Shown here: positions 40,673-49,258 of the stretch, one piece after another
Position numbering within the stretch: position 1 is the stretch's first letter
Layout of the letters: each line of letters starts with the position of its first letter
From: Paenibacillus sp. FSL H3-0469
GTDB lineage: Bacteria; Bacillota; Bacilli; Paenibacillales; Paenibacillaceae
DNA length: 64,000 nt
Reading direction: 5' to 3'
NCBI RefSeq assembly: GCF_038051945.1
Contig: NZ_CP150302.1
Location: 4,278,001 to 4,342,000, forward strand
Notes under the pieces: generated by a model
What the model saw: only the letters and a program-made list of their open reading frames with translations
What the model was told of the DNA's origin: nothing
Databases searched by the model: none
Translations under genes and position numbers: made by a program

Positions 40673-41878
40673 TCATTCCGTTACCTTGATCTGCCACGTT
40701 GCCTCCCTGTCCTCCCACTGCTTACCGTTAGCCACATGATATTCTCTTTCCGTGGTACCGTCTGTTTTGGTATAGCTGATGGCAAAGACCTGGCCTTTTT
40801 CGATCAGCATCGGATATTGATCATACGTAAGAACACTACCTGTCAGCGGCAGCTTGCTTACATCTTCATAAGCCTCCTCCACCCGCCAAAATTCCCGGAA
40901 GGCGTAATCCTTGAATCCGTTCAAATCCTGCTTGCCAAAATACGATGCCGCATACTTCTTGCCCTGTAATGTGATGTGATCCACCCGGGCAGGTTCAATG
41001 TCTTTCTCCATCCAGCTTATGTCCTCCGAATGCAGGTTGCGGCCATAGTACTTATGTAATTGATTCGCCATACAAGGAACAGATTTAGTGAAAAGATCCA
41101 TTTCATTGACTCCGGTGTGCGCTGAGCCGTAAATCCCCATAATGCTCTCGTTACCCAATTTCTCAAATTCACGGATGAAATTCTCCGCCATCTTATTCTC
41201 CCGGTATACCCTATCATAACTACTGTAATATCTCTCGCCCTGCTGAATCGCTTCGTTCGTTAAGATGTACATCTTCGACCCGTTCAGATGATGGTCTGCC
41301 AGATAAGACAAGAAGCGCTCGCCGGTAGTATCCCCTTGATGCCCAACATCTGTTCCGTGGAAAATAGTATCCGGACATCCGCTTTTTATTTTCTGAAAAA
41401 AGGTCTTCGTATAGGGAACGTGACTCTGAGTCCCTTCCCAATCCTGATAAAGCTCCTCCAGAATGTCGTCATTGTCTGATTGCATCCACAGGTTCAAGTA
41501 TTCGGCAGCATAATAGGACTGCTCCACGAATAGGTGTCTCATTCCCTTGTTGTGGTAATAATCAGACCAAGCTTCGTACTCCTTGTCCATAATCTTGGCC
41601 ACCCCATGGGATTCGCCATACAGATAAATCTGGCCGGTCGCTTTGGTCGTTAGCGGGGTGGCCGCAGGGGTTGCCTGGGCCAATTGGGCAGGAGGTGCCG
41701 ATGGACTGGCTGGTTGTGCAGATGGACTTGCTATTTCATTCTCAGAAGAGTTGCCGCTGCAAGCTGTCAGGCTGCTGATCAGAAGGATAGCGATTAGGGC
41801 AAGCAGCAAAGGGCGAGCAAATCTTATTCGCGCCTGAGCCGCTACGCCGCTGTATGTATTGGAACTTTTTACATCCAT
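40673..41878 (-). CDS. Lipoprotein with EreA/ChaN-like domain
   Basis: 401 residues. A hydrophobic stretch near residues 23-37 ends in the lipobox LTAC (Cys about residue 41), then a Ser/Pro/Ala-rich linker. The domain begins GQIYLYGESHGVAKIMDKEYEAW and continues GMRHLFVEQSYYAAEYLNLWM, with GIYGSAHTGVNEMD later: the GESHG and His motifs of the EreA/ChaN/TIKI superfamily, which includes esterases and haem-binding lipoproteins. Predicted to be anchored on the outer face of the membrane. AAAGGGCG precedes ATG 41878. The substrate is not known. Confidence 0.8.
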   Translation of the reverse strand: MDVKSSNTYSGVAAQARIRFARPLLLALIAILLISSLTACSGNSSENEIASPSAQPASPSAPPAQLAQATPAATPLTTKATGQIYLYGESHGVAKIMDKEYEAWSDYYHNKGMRHLFVEQSYYAAEYLNLWMQSDNDDILEELYQDWEGTQSHVPYTKTFFQKIKSGCPDTIFHGTDVGHQGDTTGERFLSYLADHHLNGSKMYILTNEAIQQGERYYSSYDRVYRENKMAENFIREFEKLGNESIMGIYGSAHTGVNEMDLFTKSVPCMANQLHKYYGRNLHSEDISWMEKDIEPARVDHITLQGKKYAASYFGKQDLNGFKDYAFREFWRVEEAYEDVSKLPLTGSVLTYDQYPMLIEKGQVFAISYTKTDGTTEREYHVANGKQWEDREATWQIKVTE

Positions 41879-42033
41879 AAGAAATATCGCCCTTTCATCA
41901 TTAACTCCTACAAGTTAATCACAAATTATGGATGTCCTCAGTGCTGTATGTCATGCGTAGAGTGCATTACTCTTCTTCTGTATGAAATCAGTAAAGCACC
42001 CACCCTATGAGAGCAGCAGGCGCTTTGCCGTAA

Positions 42034-43002
42034 TTATGACTTCCGTACAGGCCGGACATACTTGAAGTAACGCTCCGGGTTGAAATAAAAGTAGATGATC
42101 CGCCCGGGGGTGGAATCGAAGCAGTAACCGGTGCCCGTGTAATCAAAAGCGGCCATCGCCTGCTCCATCCGTTCCTCGACACTGCGGTTTTCCTGCTCGT
42201 AATCGAATGGCCCGTGCTCAAACACAATATACTCGGCCTCGGGAACATCTGCCATCAGCATCTGCGCAGGGACTTCGCCTTCATAATCATAGGGGAGACG
42301 TACCCCATAACACTCTGTACGCGGAAATCCCCAATCGCAGAGTCTGCCGTCCGGGTCATTCATATAGGCCATAATCTGGCCGTTGCCGCTGTTCGTATCG
42401 CTTCCGCCGTCATCATCCAGCTTCCCCTTGATACTATCCAGCAAGCCGCTGATGGTCTCGCAGTCCTGCCCTGGAATCAGGCTCTGCTTCTGCCAGAAAT
42501 CCCAGTACCCGTTGCTCTCGTAGTTCTTAATGTGCAGGAATTTGTGCGCGGGAATGGTTACGAAATAAATCTTAACCTCTTCTGTAGATTTAATCATGCC
42601 AACCTCTCCTAGTCCGAAAAAGTAGCGGTCAAACGGGTTGATTTTGGTCCGAAGGACTACAGGATACGGGTGTCTCCGGTACTCGCTTGGGGCAACACCG
42701 TAGGTCACCTTGAACGCGCGCGTAAAGGCTTCATGGGAGGAGAATCCATAGTCGAGCGCAATATCCAGTATGCTTTTTCCGCTATCCCGCACCTCCTTCA
42801 GTGCAAAAGCCAGCTTCCGGTGGCGAAGGTAATCCCTAAGCTGCATCCCGGATATCTCTTTGAATTTCCTCGTCGTATGAAACTCCGAATAGCCCAGCTT
42901 GTCAGCGAGAGATTGCAGCGTTATGGCCTCACTGTTATGCTGCTTGATGCTGTGGTCCATATCATCGACAATGGTCTGAATCTGCCTGTGCCACTCGTAC
43001 AC
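42034..43002 (-). CDS. AraC-family regulator with GyrI-like effector domain
   Basis: 322 residues from GTG 43002 (GGAGCGG upstream). Residues 20-110 form the AraC HTH pair (ITLQSLADKLGYSEFHTTRKFKEISG, ILDIALDYGFSSHEAFTRAFKVTYG). Residues 130-320 are a GyrI-like small-molecule-binding domain (VKIYFVTIPAHKFLHIKNYESNGYWDFW, YIVFEHGPFDYEQENRSVEERM). This Rob/BmrR-like layout responds to amphipathic compounds. Single-gene unit. Confidence 0.9.
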   Translation of the reverse strand: MYEWHRQIQTIVDDMDHSIKQHNSEAITLQSLADKLGYSEFHTTRKFKEISGMQLRDYLRHRKLAFALKEVRDSGKSILDIALDYGFSSHEAFTRAFKVTYGVAPSEYRRHPYPVVLRTKINPFDRYFFGLGEVGMIKSTEEVKIYFVTIPAHKFLHIKNYESNGYWDFWQKQSLIPGQDCETISGLLDSIKGKLDDDGGSDTNSGNGQIMAYMNDPDGRLCDWGFPRTECYGVRLPYDYEGEVPAQMLMADVPEAEYIVFEHGPFDYEQENRSVEERMEQAMAAFDYTGTGYCFDSTPGRIIYFYFNPERYFKYVRPVRKS

Positions 43003-43070
43003 CGTCCGCTCCCCCTCGTTCCAACCGCTCTATGTTCATTCTAGAATACTGGAAAAGGCATTTCTTGATT

Positions 43071-43538
43071 CTACTTGCGGCATGGGATCAGCTTCATCTC
43101 TGTAAGATGGTCCAGATTGATCTCGATCCTCAGCTCATCATGCTCATTCAGCGCGATTAATGTCCGGTCTTCAATACTTAATTGCTTGATAGGATTAGTG
43201 GCATCCGAGAAAAATGCCCACACCAAACCACCGCCCGCATCGGTGCAGGCAATGAAGCCCTCGTTCCCCATCTGCCCGTCCCCGCCATAGATTGTACCGC
43301 CCTCATAATCCAGACTCGTCCAGGCATCCACAATGGTCCAAGGATCATCATTATACTTCACAATGCTCTCAATCGTTGTATCACACAGGGGGTGGCAGCT
43401 CATGGTATGCTCATGGGTATTTGGGTCGTAGCAGGTCTCGATATTCAGAATCGTAATGCTGCCATCTGCATAAGCCATACAACTGATCCCGGGCAGCTCA
43501 TGCTCCTCCGTCCAATGCTTCAGGATTAAGTTACTCAT
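43071..43538 (-). CDS. Uncharacterised protein, beta-rich
   Basis: 155 residues, acidic, not recognised. Features are WTEEHELPGISCMAYADGSITILNIET, a CYDPNTHEHTMSCHP segment with conserved-looking Cys and His, and a Gly-rich middle (LDYEGGTIYGGDGQMGNEGFIACTDAGGGLVWAFF). No signal peptide. May be another immunity-type protein, given the neighbourhood, but that is guesswork. Confidence 0.6.
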   Translation of the reverse strand: MSNLILKHWTEEHELPGISCMAYADGSITILNIETCYDPNTHEHTMSCHPLCDTTIESIVKYNDDPWTIVDAWTSLDYEGGTIYGGDGQMGNEGFIACTDAGGGLVWAFFSDATNPIKQLSIEDRTLIALNEHDELRIEINLDHLTEMKLIPCRK

Positions 43539-43834
43539 GGCTCTCTCCTTCAGCTTCGTTGGTTTTTGTCTAATATACCTTTTCTGTTAACCGCTCCGTT
43601 ATCCCTTCAAAAGGGTAAAGACCATCCTATACGGCTGGGCTGGAGGTTCAAGAATGCGGAACCCAGCGGACTGGGCTTGTTAAATCTCTCTCACCGGCCG
43701 CTTGAATAGAGCATTGTTGCACATTTTGCAGGATTTCTCTATAAAGGTTACTGGATGTGGGTACAATGTTGCATTATTTGCACAAATTCCAATGCAGAGA
43801 GCAAGTTAGGGCTGACTTTGTTGCACTTCTTGCA

Positions 43835-45078
43835 GGCGTGTTGATTACCTATATTATGGGATTTCAAAAACACCTATATGATCTTTACGCCTGAGCAGAC
43901 TCAACTGAATCTGCCACTCCAGCGGAAGATTAAATATACGCCAGTACTGCATAAATTCCCAAAGAGTCAGCCTAGCAAAGACCGGTACCTTCGGATGAAT
44001 TTCATCAAAAATGTATTTCAGAAGCACATACGCGGTAAGGGCCACAAACAATTGGCTATATACTGCATTTTCGGTGGTTCCAAATAGACATGGGACATTC
44101 AAATGCTGTTTCACCCAGCGGAAAAAGACTTCAATCTCCCATCGTGCTTTGTAAATTTCAGCAATCACCTGAGCGGACTCTTTTCTCAAATCGGTCACGA
44201 CACGTACGACTTCACCCCGGTCATTTTCAAATTCAACGACGCGGTGGCGCTGGGCGGATTGGTGTTTCCCTTGACCAATATAACAGGTGATATCGCGTAC
44301 GATTTGGGTGTCTCCCTCCGCCGGTCGCCGAAGCTTTCGCGGCATCACCAAATGGAGGTTGTCTTTCAGACGAATCACAAAGGACTGACCTTGCTGCACA
44401 TATTGATCCAATCGACCGATTTTGCCATACGCCCGATCCTGAACTAAAAGGTAGTCCTTATCGGCCAAGACTTCTCCAAATGGAGCGTCATTACGCCGGG
44501 CAATCGATTCGACCACCTTCACGGGTGAATGCTGTCCCTGCGAAAAAGCAACGTGCAGTTTAATGCCACCTCTAAATTTTTTATACGGAGCCCAAGACAT
44601 GCGGGAGTTGGCTGCCGTAACCGTCGTAGAGTCAATCAGCAGCAGATCTTTAGGCAGATTCAGGTGCCGCCGGGTTTGCCGGTTACATTTCTGGACGAGC
44701 ATTTGAAACAAACGCTTGAAGATATCGTAAGGCACTTCACCGGCTTTGCCCGAAAGGGTGGAGTAATGAACCTTGGGCAAACCGTAGTTCGAGCCCACCC
44801 GAGCACTTTGACGAAAGCCATCCCATTGGTGGTAGCAGGCTTGGACAAAGTAGTCGAACAACACACCGACGGTCATTTTGGTTCCCGTATCCTCGTAGTC
44901 CTTGGTTTGCCCGCTTACCTTTTGGACTTCTTCCGAAGTTAATACTTGTTTGAACACGGCCAAGAATGGGGTATATTTATTCATGAGGTCGCCTCATTTC
45001 GGTTTGGTTTGGTCGTACTTACCATTACCCGAAATGGCGGCCTTTTTTGTCCCTTTTTATGGGAAATCAACACGCTTA
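43835..45078 (-). mobile_element. IS4-family insertion sequence, complete
   Basis: About 1244 bp with one transposase gene. Terminal inverted repeats share the core GCGTGTTGATT followed by ACC (left) or TCCC (right, read inward). The element is flanked by the 11-bp direct repeat CACTTCTTGCA (43824-43834 and 45079-45089), the target duplication. The outermost 2-3 bases of the ends are not symmetrical, so the exact border is good to a few bases. Confidence 0.85.
43854..44984 (-). CDS. IS4-family transposase
   Basis: 376 residues, intact. DDE residues: Asp in LLIDSTTVTAANSRMSW, Asp in LLVQDRAYGKIGRLDQYV, and Glu in the IS4 YREK motif YKARWEIEVFFRWVKQ. A short inverted repeat (ATGAGG-CGA-CCTCAT, 44997-44983) covers the ribosome site and start codon, and a larger stem (CATTTCGG / CCGAAATG) encloses the upstream region. 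Such pairing is known to limit translation from read-through transcripts in other IS elements. Confidence 0.93.
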   Translation of the reverse strand: MNKYTPFLAVFKQVLTSEEVQKVSGQTKDYEDTGTKMTVGVLFDYFVQACYHQWDGFRQSARVGSNYGLPKVHYSTLSGKAGEVPYDIFKRLFQMLVQKCNRQTRRHLNLPKDLLLIDSTTVTAANSRMSWAPYKKFRGGIKLHVAFSQGQHSPVKVVESIARRNDAPFGEVLADKDYLLVQDRAYGKIGRLDQYVQQGQSFVIRLKDNLHLVMPRKLRRPAEGDTQIVRDITCYIGQGKHQSAQRHRVVEFENDRGEVVRVVTDLRKESAQVIAEIYKARWEIEVFFRWVKQHLNVPCLFGTTENAVYSQLFVALTAYVLLKYIFDEIHPKVPVFARLTLWEFMQYWRIFNLPLEWQIQLSLLRRKDHIGVFEIP

Positions 45079-45194
45079 CACTTCTTGCAACATTTCGGCA
45101 TATACCGCTCCTATTGGACTACATTGTTGCACATTTTGCAGGATTTCTCCAAAAATATTATTCCTCAGGGAAGTTTTGGAAATGTTGCCCAAAG

Positions 45195-46022
45195 CTAATT
45201 CTCCATAGTCTCCAGCATACGCTGCAGCCGCACACTTGTATCTGTTGAAGCTGTGTAGATCATCACCTTCAGGTCCGGGTTGCCTGGAGGCTGCAGGGTC
45301 ACATGCTCGAACTCCATCTCGCCGATACGGGGATCATGTCTCCGTTTGTGGTGGTCTGCTACAGCCTGAACCTCATGAAGCGGCCAGATCTCGCGAAAGA
45401 GCTGGCTATTCTGCATGAACTCTTCTATGAGCTCCTTATACCTCGCATCCTCAGGGAAGCGTGCGTAATCCGCCCGGAACTGGGCAATCAAGACTTTAAC
45501 CCCGGTTCCCCAACTCTCTACGCTCGCCCCCACCCCTGTTAAAAGATACCGGATCCAGTTAATTCTCTCCAGCTCCGTATCCACAGACGAAGGTAACCGG
45601 AACACAAGCTCAGCCGCCTTGTTCCACATCAACACATCCCAATATCTCCCCAGCACAAAAGCCGGGTGCGGACCAAGCACCTGTATCATCCGTTCTATGC
45701 CCGCAGGAATGTGCTGATCCGCTTCCCTATCCTGCTGTACCGGTCTGGCCAGTAGATGCAGATGCTGGCGTTCATCCTCTGTTAGTCGCAGCGCTTTGGC
45801 TATGTTATTAAGGACATCCTCCGACGGATTGATGCTGCGGCCTTGTTCCAGAGAGGTGTACCACGAGGTTCCGATATGGGCAAGCTGAGCCACTTCTTCC
45901 CTCCGCAGCCCCGGAATCCGCCGCCGCCCGTAGGATACCAGCCCCACATCTACTGGGGTAAGGCGCTCCCGGCGCGTACGCAGAAATTCACCCAATGACG
46001 TTCTGGATAATCCGTTCTCCAT
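45195..46022 (-). CDS. XRE-family regulator with MmyB-like C-terminal domain
   Basis: 275 residues. HTH_31-type N-terminus (LGEFLRTRRERLTPVDVGL, RRIPGLRREEVAQLAHIGTSWYTSLEQGRSINPSEDVLNNIAKAL), then a ligand domain (HPAFVLGRYWDVLMWNKAAELVF, FEHVTLQPPGNPDLKVMIYTA) as in MmyB, which binds fatty-acid-like molecules. Divergent from an SDR gene that it probably controls, a frequent pairing. Confidence 0.9.
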   Translation of the reverse strand: MENGLSRTSLGEFLRTRRERLTPVDVGLVSYGRRRIPGLRREEVAQLAHIGTSWYTSLEQGRSINPSEDVLNNIAKALRLTEDERQHLHLLARPVQQDREADQHIPAGIERMIQVLGPHPAFVLGRYWDVLMWNKAAELVFRLPSSVDTELERINWIRYLLTGVGASVESWGTGVKVLIAQFRADYARFPEDARYKELIEEFMQNSQLFREIWPLHEVQAVADHHKRRHDPRIGEMEFEHVTLQPPGNPDLKVMIYTASTDTSVRLQRMLETMEN

Positions 46023-46138
46023 GGAATCTTCCCCCTTATCCTGACACTCCCAATCATACGATAAAGGCAGGAAGGATGCTATTCGCGCGTCCCATTATAC
46101 TCCTCCTATGACTTAAAACAACTAAGGAGGATCTGAAG

Positions 46139-46981
46139 ATGAAGATTTTTGTAACCGGAGCAACGGGTAAGGTAGGAAGCCGACTGGTTCTGCGCCTGCT
46201 CCAGCGCGGCCATCAGGTTACGCTGCTGGTCAGGGATGCTGCCAGGGTGGAGGAGCTTCGTCAGCAAGGGGCTGAATGTGTCGATGGTGATCTTCTACAG
46301 CCGGAAAGTTACCTTGAAGCGCTGCGGGGCAATGACGTTGTGGTGCACTTGGCCGCCCAGTTCCGGGGTGTAGATGAGCAGACCACCCGGACAGCCAATA
46401 TTGACGGCGCTGTGGCCTTGGCCCGTGCAGCGCTGGATGCGGCTGTACCCAGGTTCGTATTCGCAAGCACTAACCACGTCTACGGACCGGGGGAGTATTC
46501 GCGGCCCAGCCGGGAGGAGGATGAGCTCCGGCCTGCTTTTGCCTATCCCCAGAGCAAAGCGGAGGCTGAAGCAGCACTGCTGGCTCTCCACCGTGAACAG
46601 GGCTTAGGGCTGCGCATTATACGGCTTCCCTTCGTCTATGGTGAGCGCGACCCCCATATTACGGAGGCTCTGCCCTATTTCAGCCAATGGAATCCGTCTA
46701 GACGCATCCATATGGCCCATCATGCAGACGTCAGCCAAGCTCTGATGCTCGCCGCCTTCACACCGGGAATCGATGGACGAATCTATAATGTAGCTGACGA
46801 TGCGCCAATCTCCGTAGCCGAGATGCTTCAGCTTCATCAGGCCAAGTCCTCGCCGGAAGCCACGCACCAAGAATATGATCCCTGGGATATGATTGTCGAT
46901 ACCTCACGGATTAGAGACGAACTGAATTACCGGCCGATCTATCCGTCGTTCTATACGGCAAGAGATGCCGGAGCGTTATGA
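46139..46981 (+). CDS. NAD-dependent epimerase/dehydratase (SDR)
   Basis: 280 residues. ATG 46139 follows AAGGAGGATCTGAAG. Rossmann motif FVTGATGKVGSRLVLRLLQRGHQVTLLVRD, then GDLLQPESYLEAL, VVVHLAAQFRG, FVFASTNHVYGPGEY and YPQSKAEAEAAL (Tyr-x3-Lys). Extended SDR fold acting on a sugar nucleotide or other small substrate. Regulated probably by the divergent MmyB-type protein. Confidence 0.9.
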   Translation: MKIFVTGATGKVGSRLVLRLLQRGHQVTLLVRDAARVEELRQQGAECVDGDLLQPESYLEALRGNDVVVHLAAQFRGVDEQTTRTANIDGAVALARAALDAAVPRFVFASTNHVYGPGEYSRPSREEDELRPAFAYPQSKAEAEAALLALHREQGLGLRIIRLPFVYGERDPHITEALPYFSQWNPSRRIHMAHHADVSQALMLAAFTPGIDGRIYNVADDAPISVAEMLQLHQAKSSPEATHQEYDPWDMIVDTSRIRDELNYRPIYPSFYTARDAGAL

Positions 46982-47002
46982 GGGGAATCGCTTAAGATTC
47001 CG

Positions 47003-47416
47003 TCAGGGTCTGCCAACAAACCGTTTCACCGCATCCTCCGTCACCGGCTGAAAGAGGTTCACCAGGTTGCCGTCGGGATCACGGAACAGCATCGACCGGT
47101 TCCCCCACGGCATTGTGGTCGGCTCCTGTACCCAGTCCCCGACAAGCGGCTTAAGGCGCGCATATTCAGCATCGACATCATCGACGCGGAACTCCATAAT
47201 GACTGTGCGGTTACTGGCCGCTACTACAGAATCAGCACCGAATAGCTGCGCTGTCTTGGAGTGGCCGATGGCCAGGGTACATGAAGGCATGACGAATTCG
47301 GCAAATACCGGTGCGGGCCGCTCTGCTGTCACCCCTGTCACTTGCTCATAGAAATCAACCAGACGATCAATGTCGTCAGTAATGATACGTATCGAAGCGA
47401 AATTCATAAGATTCAT
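47003..47416 (-). CDS. VOC/glyoxalase family protein
   Basis: 137 residues: the paired beta-alpha-beta-beta-beta modules of the vicinal-oxygen-chelate fold. Start SIRIITDDIDRLVDFYEQVTG, middle VIMEFRVDDVDAEYARLKPLV, end MPWGNRSMLFRDPDGNLVNLFQPV (metal Glu equivalent replaced by Asn/Leu positions). Likely a small-molecule-binding or resistance protein rather than a true glyoxalase. Convergent with the SDR gene. Confidence 0.88.
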   Translation of the reverse strand: MNLMNFASIRIITDDIDRLVDFYEQVTGVTAERPAPVFAEFVMPSCTLAIGHSKTAQLFGADSVVAASNRTVIMEFRVDDVDAEYARLKPLVGDWVQEPTTMPWGNRSMLFRDPDGNLVNLFQPVTEDAVKRFVGRP

Positions 47417-47448
47417 CCTCTCTTGAATGTTTACATGTCCAATGATAC

Positions 47449-47486
47449 AAAAACGCTACTGACAACGTTATGTCAGTAGCGTTTTT
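47449..47486 (-). terminator. Intrinsic terminator downstream of the MDR oxidoreductase gene
   Basis: Perfect 15-bp stem AAAAACGCTACTGAC / GTCAGTAGCGTTTTT with an 8-base loop. It lies 88 bp after the MDR stop. The arm GTCAGTAGCGTTT is repeated directly at 47541-47553. Confidence 0.8.
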
Positions 47487-47488
47487 AT

Positions 47489-47510
47489 TGTAATCGAAAA
47501 ACCGATTACA
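47489..47510. repeat. Solitary copy of the array-A palindrome
   Basis: TGTAATCG - AAAAAC - CGATTACA. It differs by one base from the reverse of the array-A palindrome (TGTAATCGG-AAAA-CCGATTACA) and is followed by TTCGG, like unit 5 of that array. It lies between the terminator and the MDR gene. Confidence 0.8.
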
Positions 47511-47573
47511 TTCGGCTGGCGCAAAGGCCATAGGGCCCAAGTCAGTAGCGTTTGTATATCCTGCCTTCTATCC

Positions 47574-48575
47574 TTAGCCTATTCTCAAGGCAATGTTCCC
47601 CAGCTGCTCCGCACGCTCCATCCGCTGAAGGGCAAGCGGGGCCTCCGCTAAGGAATACACGCTATCCATGATAGGGTGAATCTGATGCTGCTCCATGAAC
47701 TGAAGCATAGCGGTGAACTCTTCATGGCTGCCCATAGACGTTCCAAGCACCTGAAGCTGCGGGAAGAATATCGCTCTGGCCGGAATGGTGAGATCATCGC
47801 CTGAGCTTGCGCCGAACATGACGATTTTACCATTAGGCTTGATGACCTCGAAGTATTGCCCGAATGTGGCTGGACCTACGCTATCCAGGATCAGGTCCAC
47901 AGGGTGGTCCCCGATTTCCTTCCGCCAACGGGTGTTGCTATCTATAACCTGTGTAACAGGTAATTGAAGAGCCTCAGCACGCTTCGCTTCACTTCTGGAC
48001 GTAACCGTGACCTGCGCCCCAGCCGCTGCCGCCATTAGAGCAGCAAACGTAGCCACCCCGCCGCCAATGCCAGGAATCAGCACATGCTCACCCCGCTTCA
48101 GGTTCCCTCTGGTAAATAACGCCCGGTACGCTGTGAGTGCCGCTAAGGGTAACACACCTGCTTCCTCCCAGGACAGATACGCTGGCTTTGGCATAACATT
48201 CTGCGCAGGCACAATCACATATTCCGCAAAAGTCCCGTCTGCAGGGTACCCTAATATGTCAGGAACCACAGGCACCTCATCCGCCCGATCCCAGCCGAGA
48301 CATGGATTAATGATGACTTCCATCCCCCGAACCAAGCCGGTTACCCCTTCACCCGTCTCTTCAATAACGCCCGCCCCGTCTGAACCCAGCACGCAAGGAT
48401 CAATCGGGTCAGAATCACCTTCTATAGCAGAAGCAGCAGCGATAATGAACAAATCCCGGTGATTGAGTCCGGCGGTCTTTAACCTTACCTTGACCTGCCC
48501 CTGTTCAGGACGCTTGTCCGGATGCTCCATATACTGCAGACCCTGCGGTCCAAGTGTGATTGCCTTCATCTTCAT
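47574..48575 (-). CDS. Zinc-free quinone-oxidoreductase-like MDR dehydrogenase
   Basis: 333 residues. GroES-like half with AGLNHRDLFI and LGSDGAGVIEETGEGV, nucleotide-binding half with LIPGIGGGVATFAALMAAAAGAQVTVTSRSEAKR. No catalytic zinc cysteine is apparent, as in quinone oxidoreductases. ATG 48575 has GGAGGAT upstream. A TTACCTAA octamer in its promoter region also occurs before the nearby hxlR-type gene. Confidence 0.88.
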   Translation of the reverse strand: MKMKAITLGPQGLQYMEHPDKRPEQGQVKVRLKTAGLNHRDLFIIAAASAIEGDSDPIDPCVLGSDGAGVIEETGEGVTGLVRGMEVIINPCLGWDRADEVPVVPDILGYPADGTFAEYVIVPAQNVMPKPAYLSWEEAGVLPLAALTAYRALFTRGNLKRGEHVLIPGIGGGVATFAALMAAAAGAQVTVTSRSEAKRAEALQLPVTQVIDSNTRWRKEIGDHPVDLILDSVGPATFGQYFEVIKPNGKIVMFGASSGDDLTIPARAIFFPQLQVLGTSMGSHEEFTAMLQFMEQHQIHPIMDSVYSLAEAPLALQRMERAEQLGNIALRIG

Positions 48576-48660
48576 ATCCTCCTATTACGCTGTAGTGGCT
48601 TCATACAAAGTGTAGGCTGTTACAGCGGTTAGGTAAAATGATTAGAAGAGAAGGTGAGTA

Positions 48661-48846
48661 TCATTCATAATGATAGCTGTAATATCCGAAAGGATAGCTG
48701 GCGCCCTCTCGAAGCAAGGTCTCGGAGTTCCGCCCATTTTGATCAAAAAGGGCTGGTCCGCCGATCCAGCCAGCCCGGGGTCCGTCCGTTATGGCCGGTT
48801 CCGCATAATACAGCATACTGTCTGTTCTCCGGGTCAACAGATTCAT
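48661..48846 (-). other. Gap 48576-48889 with a doubtful 61-codon frame
   Basis: The 314-bp gap between the MDR gene and doxX holds an open frame, ATG 48846 to TGA 48661, coding a peptide with PRAGWIGGPALFDQNGRN and ending GYYSYHYE. It has codon usage like a gene end but only a weak ribosome site (AGGG). It may be a remnant of a larger gene, a small real gene, or nothing. No terminator or repeat is seen in the gap. Confidence 0.25.
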
Positions 48847-48889
48847 TAAGATTGCCCTAATTCCACCCAGCGTGGTCAAGGGACGGGGC

Positions 48890-49258
48890 TTAGCCTCCCT
48901 GCAAGAGCCGGAAACGACCGGCAGCAATGATGACCGCCAGCAGTATAAAGATGATGTTGATCCATACATTAGATTCGCCCCGAAGTAGATGGAAGACCAA
49001 ACCGGAACCCGCGGCGGCAGCCAGACCAATAGCGGCGATCGGAGTGAGCTGCGGTAGTATTCGGAGTGCCATCGGTAAAATCAACCCTAAAACACCCAGC
49101 AATTCAGCGATGCCGATTCCCATAACCAACCCCTGCGGAACATCATTCACCCAGCTCCAGGCCGCCCGGGCCGAGTCCAGCTGAAAGGCCTTGAGCCAGC
49201 CTGAATACAAGAACCCCGCGCCTAGAACAATTTGTAAAACCCATAGCACAATATTCAT
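48890..49258 (-). CDS. DoxX family membrane protein
   Basis: About 122 residues from ATG 49258 (GAGGGAG 12 bases upstream; GTG 49270 is too close). Four membrane helices: VLWVLQIVLGAGFLYSGWLKAF, GLVMGIGIAELLGVLGLILPMAL, IAAIGLAAAAGSGLVFHLLRG and IIFILLAVIIAAGRF, the DoxX pattern. DoxX proteins take part in redox or sulphur stress responses. Divergent from an HxlR regulator, its probable controller. Confidence 0.88.
   Translation of the reverse strand: MNIVLWVLQIVLGAGFLYSGWLKAFQLDSARAAWSWVNDVPQGLVMGIGIAELLGVLGLILPMALRILPQLTPIAAIGLAAAAGSGLVFHLLRGESNVWINIIFILLAVIIAAGRFRLLQGG

Larger units (their letters stand above)
43715..45150. repeat. Array B: four ~51-bp units with TGTTGCA palindrome, split by IS4
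   Basis: TGTTGCA - 5 bases - TGCA cores begin at 43716, 43768, 43819 and 45125. Removing the IS and one 11-bp target copy (1255 bp) puts the fourth at 43870, so spacings are 52, 51 and 51. Units 1 and 4 share ATTGTTGCACATTTTGCAGG and the following ATTTCTC. Unit 3, once rejoined, has a perfect TGTTGCA-CTTCT-TGCAACA. It fills the 316-bp gap before the transposase; 43600-43700 also holds a GCTGGG/CCCAGC inverted repeat but no gene. Confidence 0.8.

Noticed and set aside
43600..43700. GCTGGG/CCCAGC inverted repeat as a riboswitch or T-box
   Set aside because: No conserved T-box or riboswitch core sequence, and no downstream gene in a suitable position.
43715..43834. Array B as a CRISPR array
   Set aside because: The conserved cores differ from each other by several bases and are few; real CRISPR repeats are near identical, and no cas gene lies in the window.
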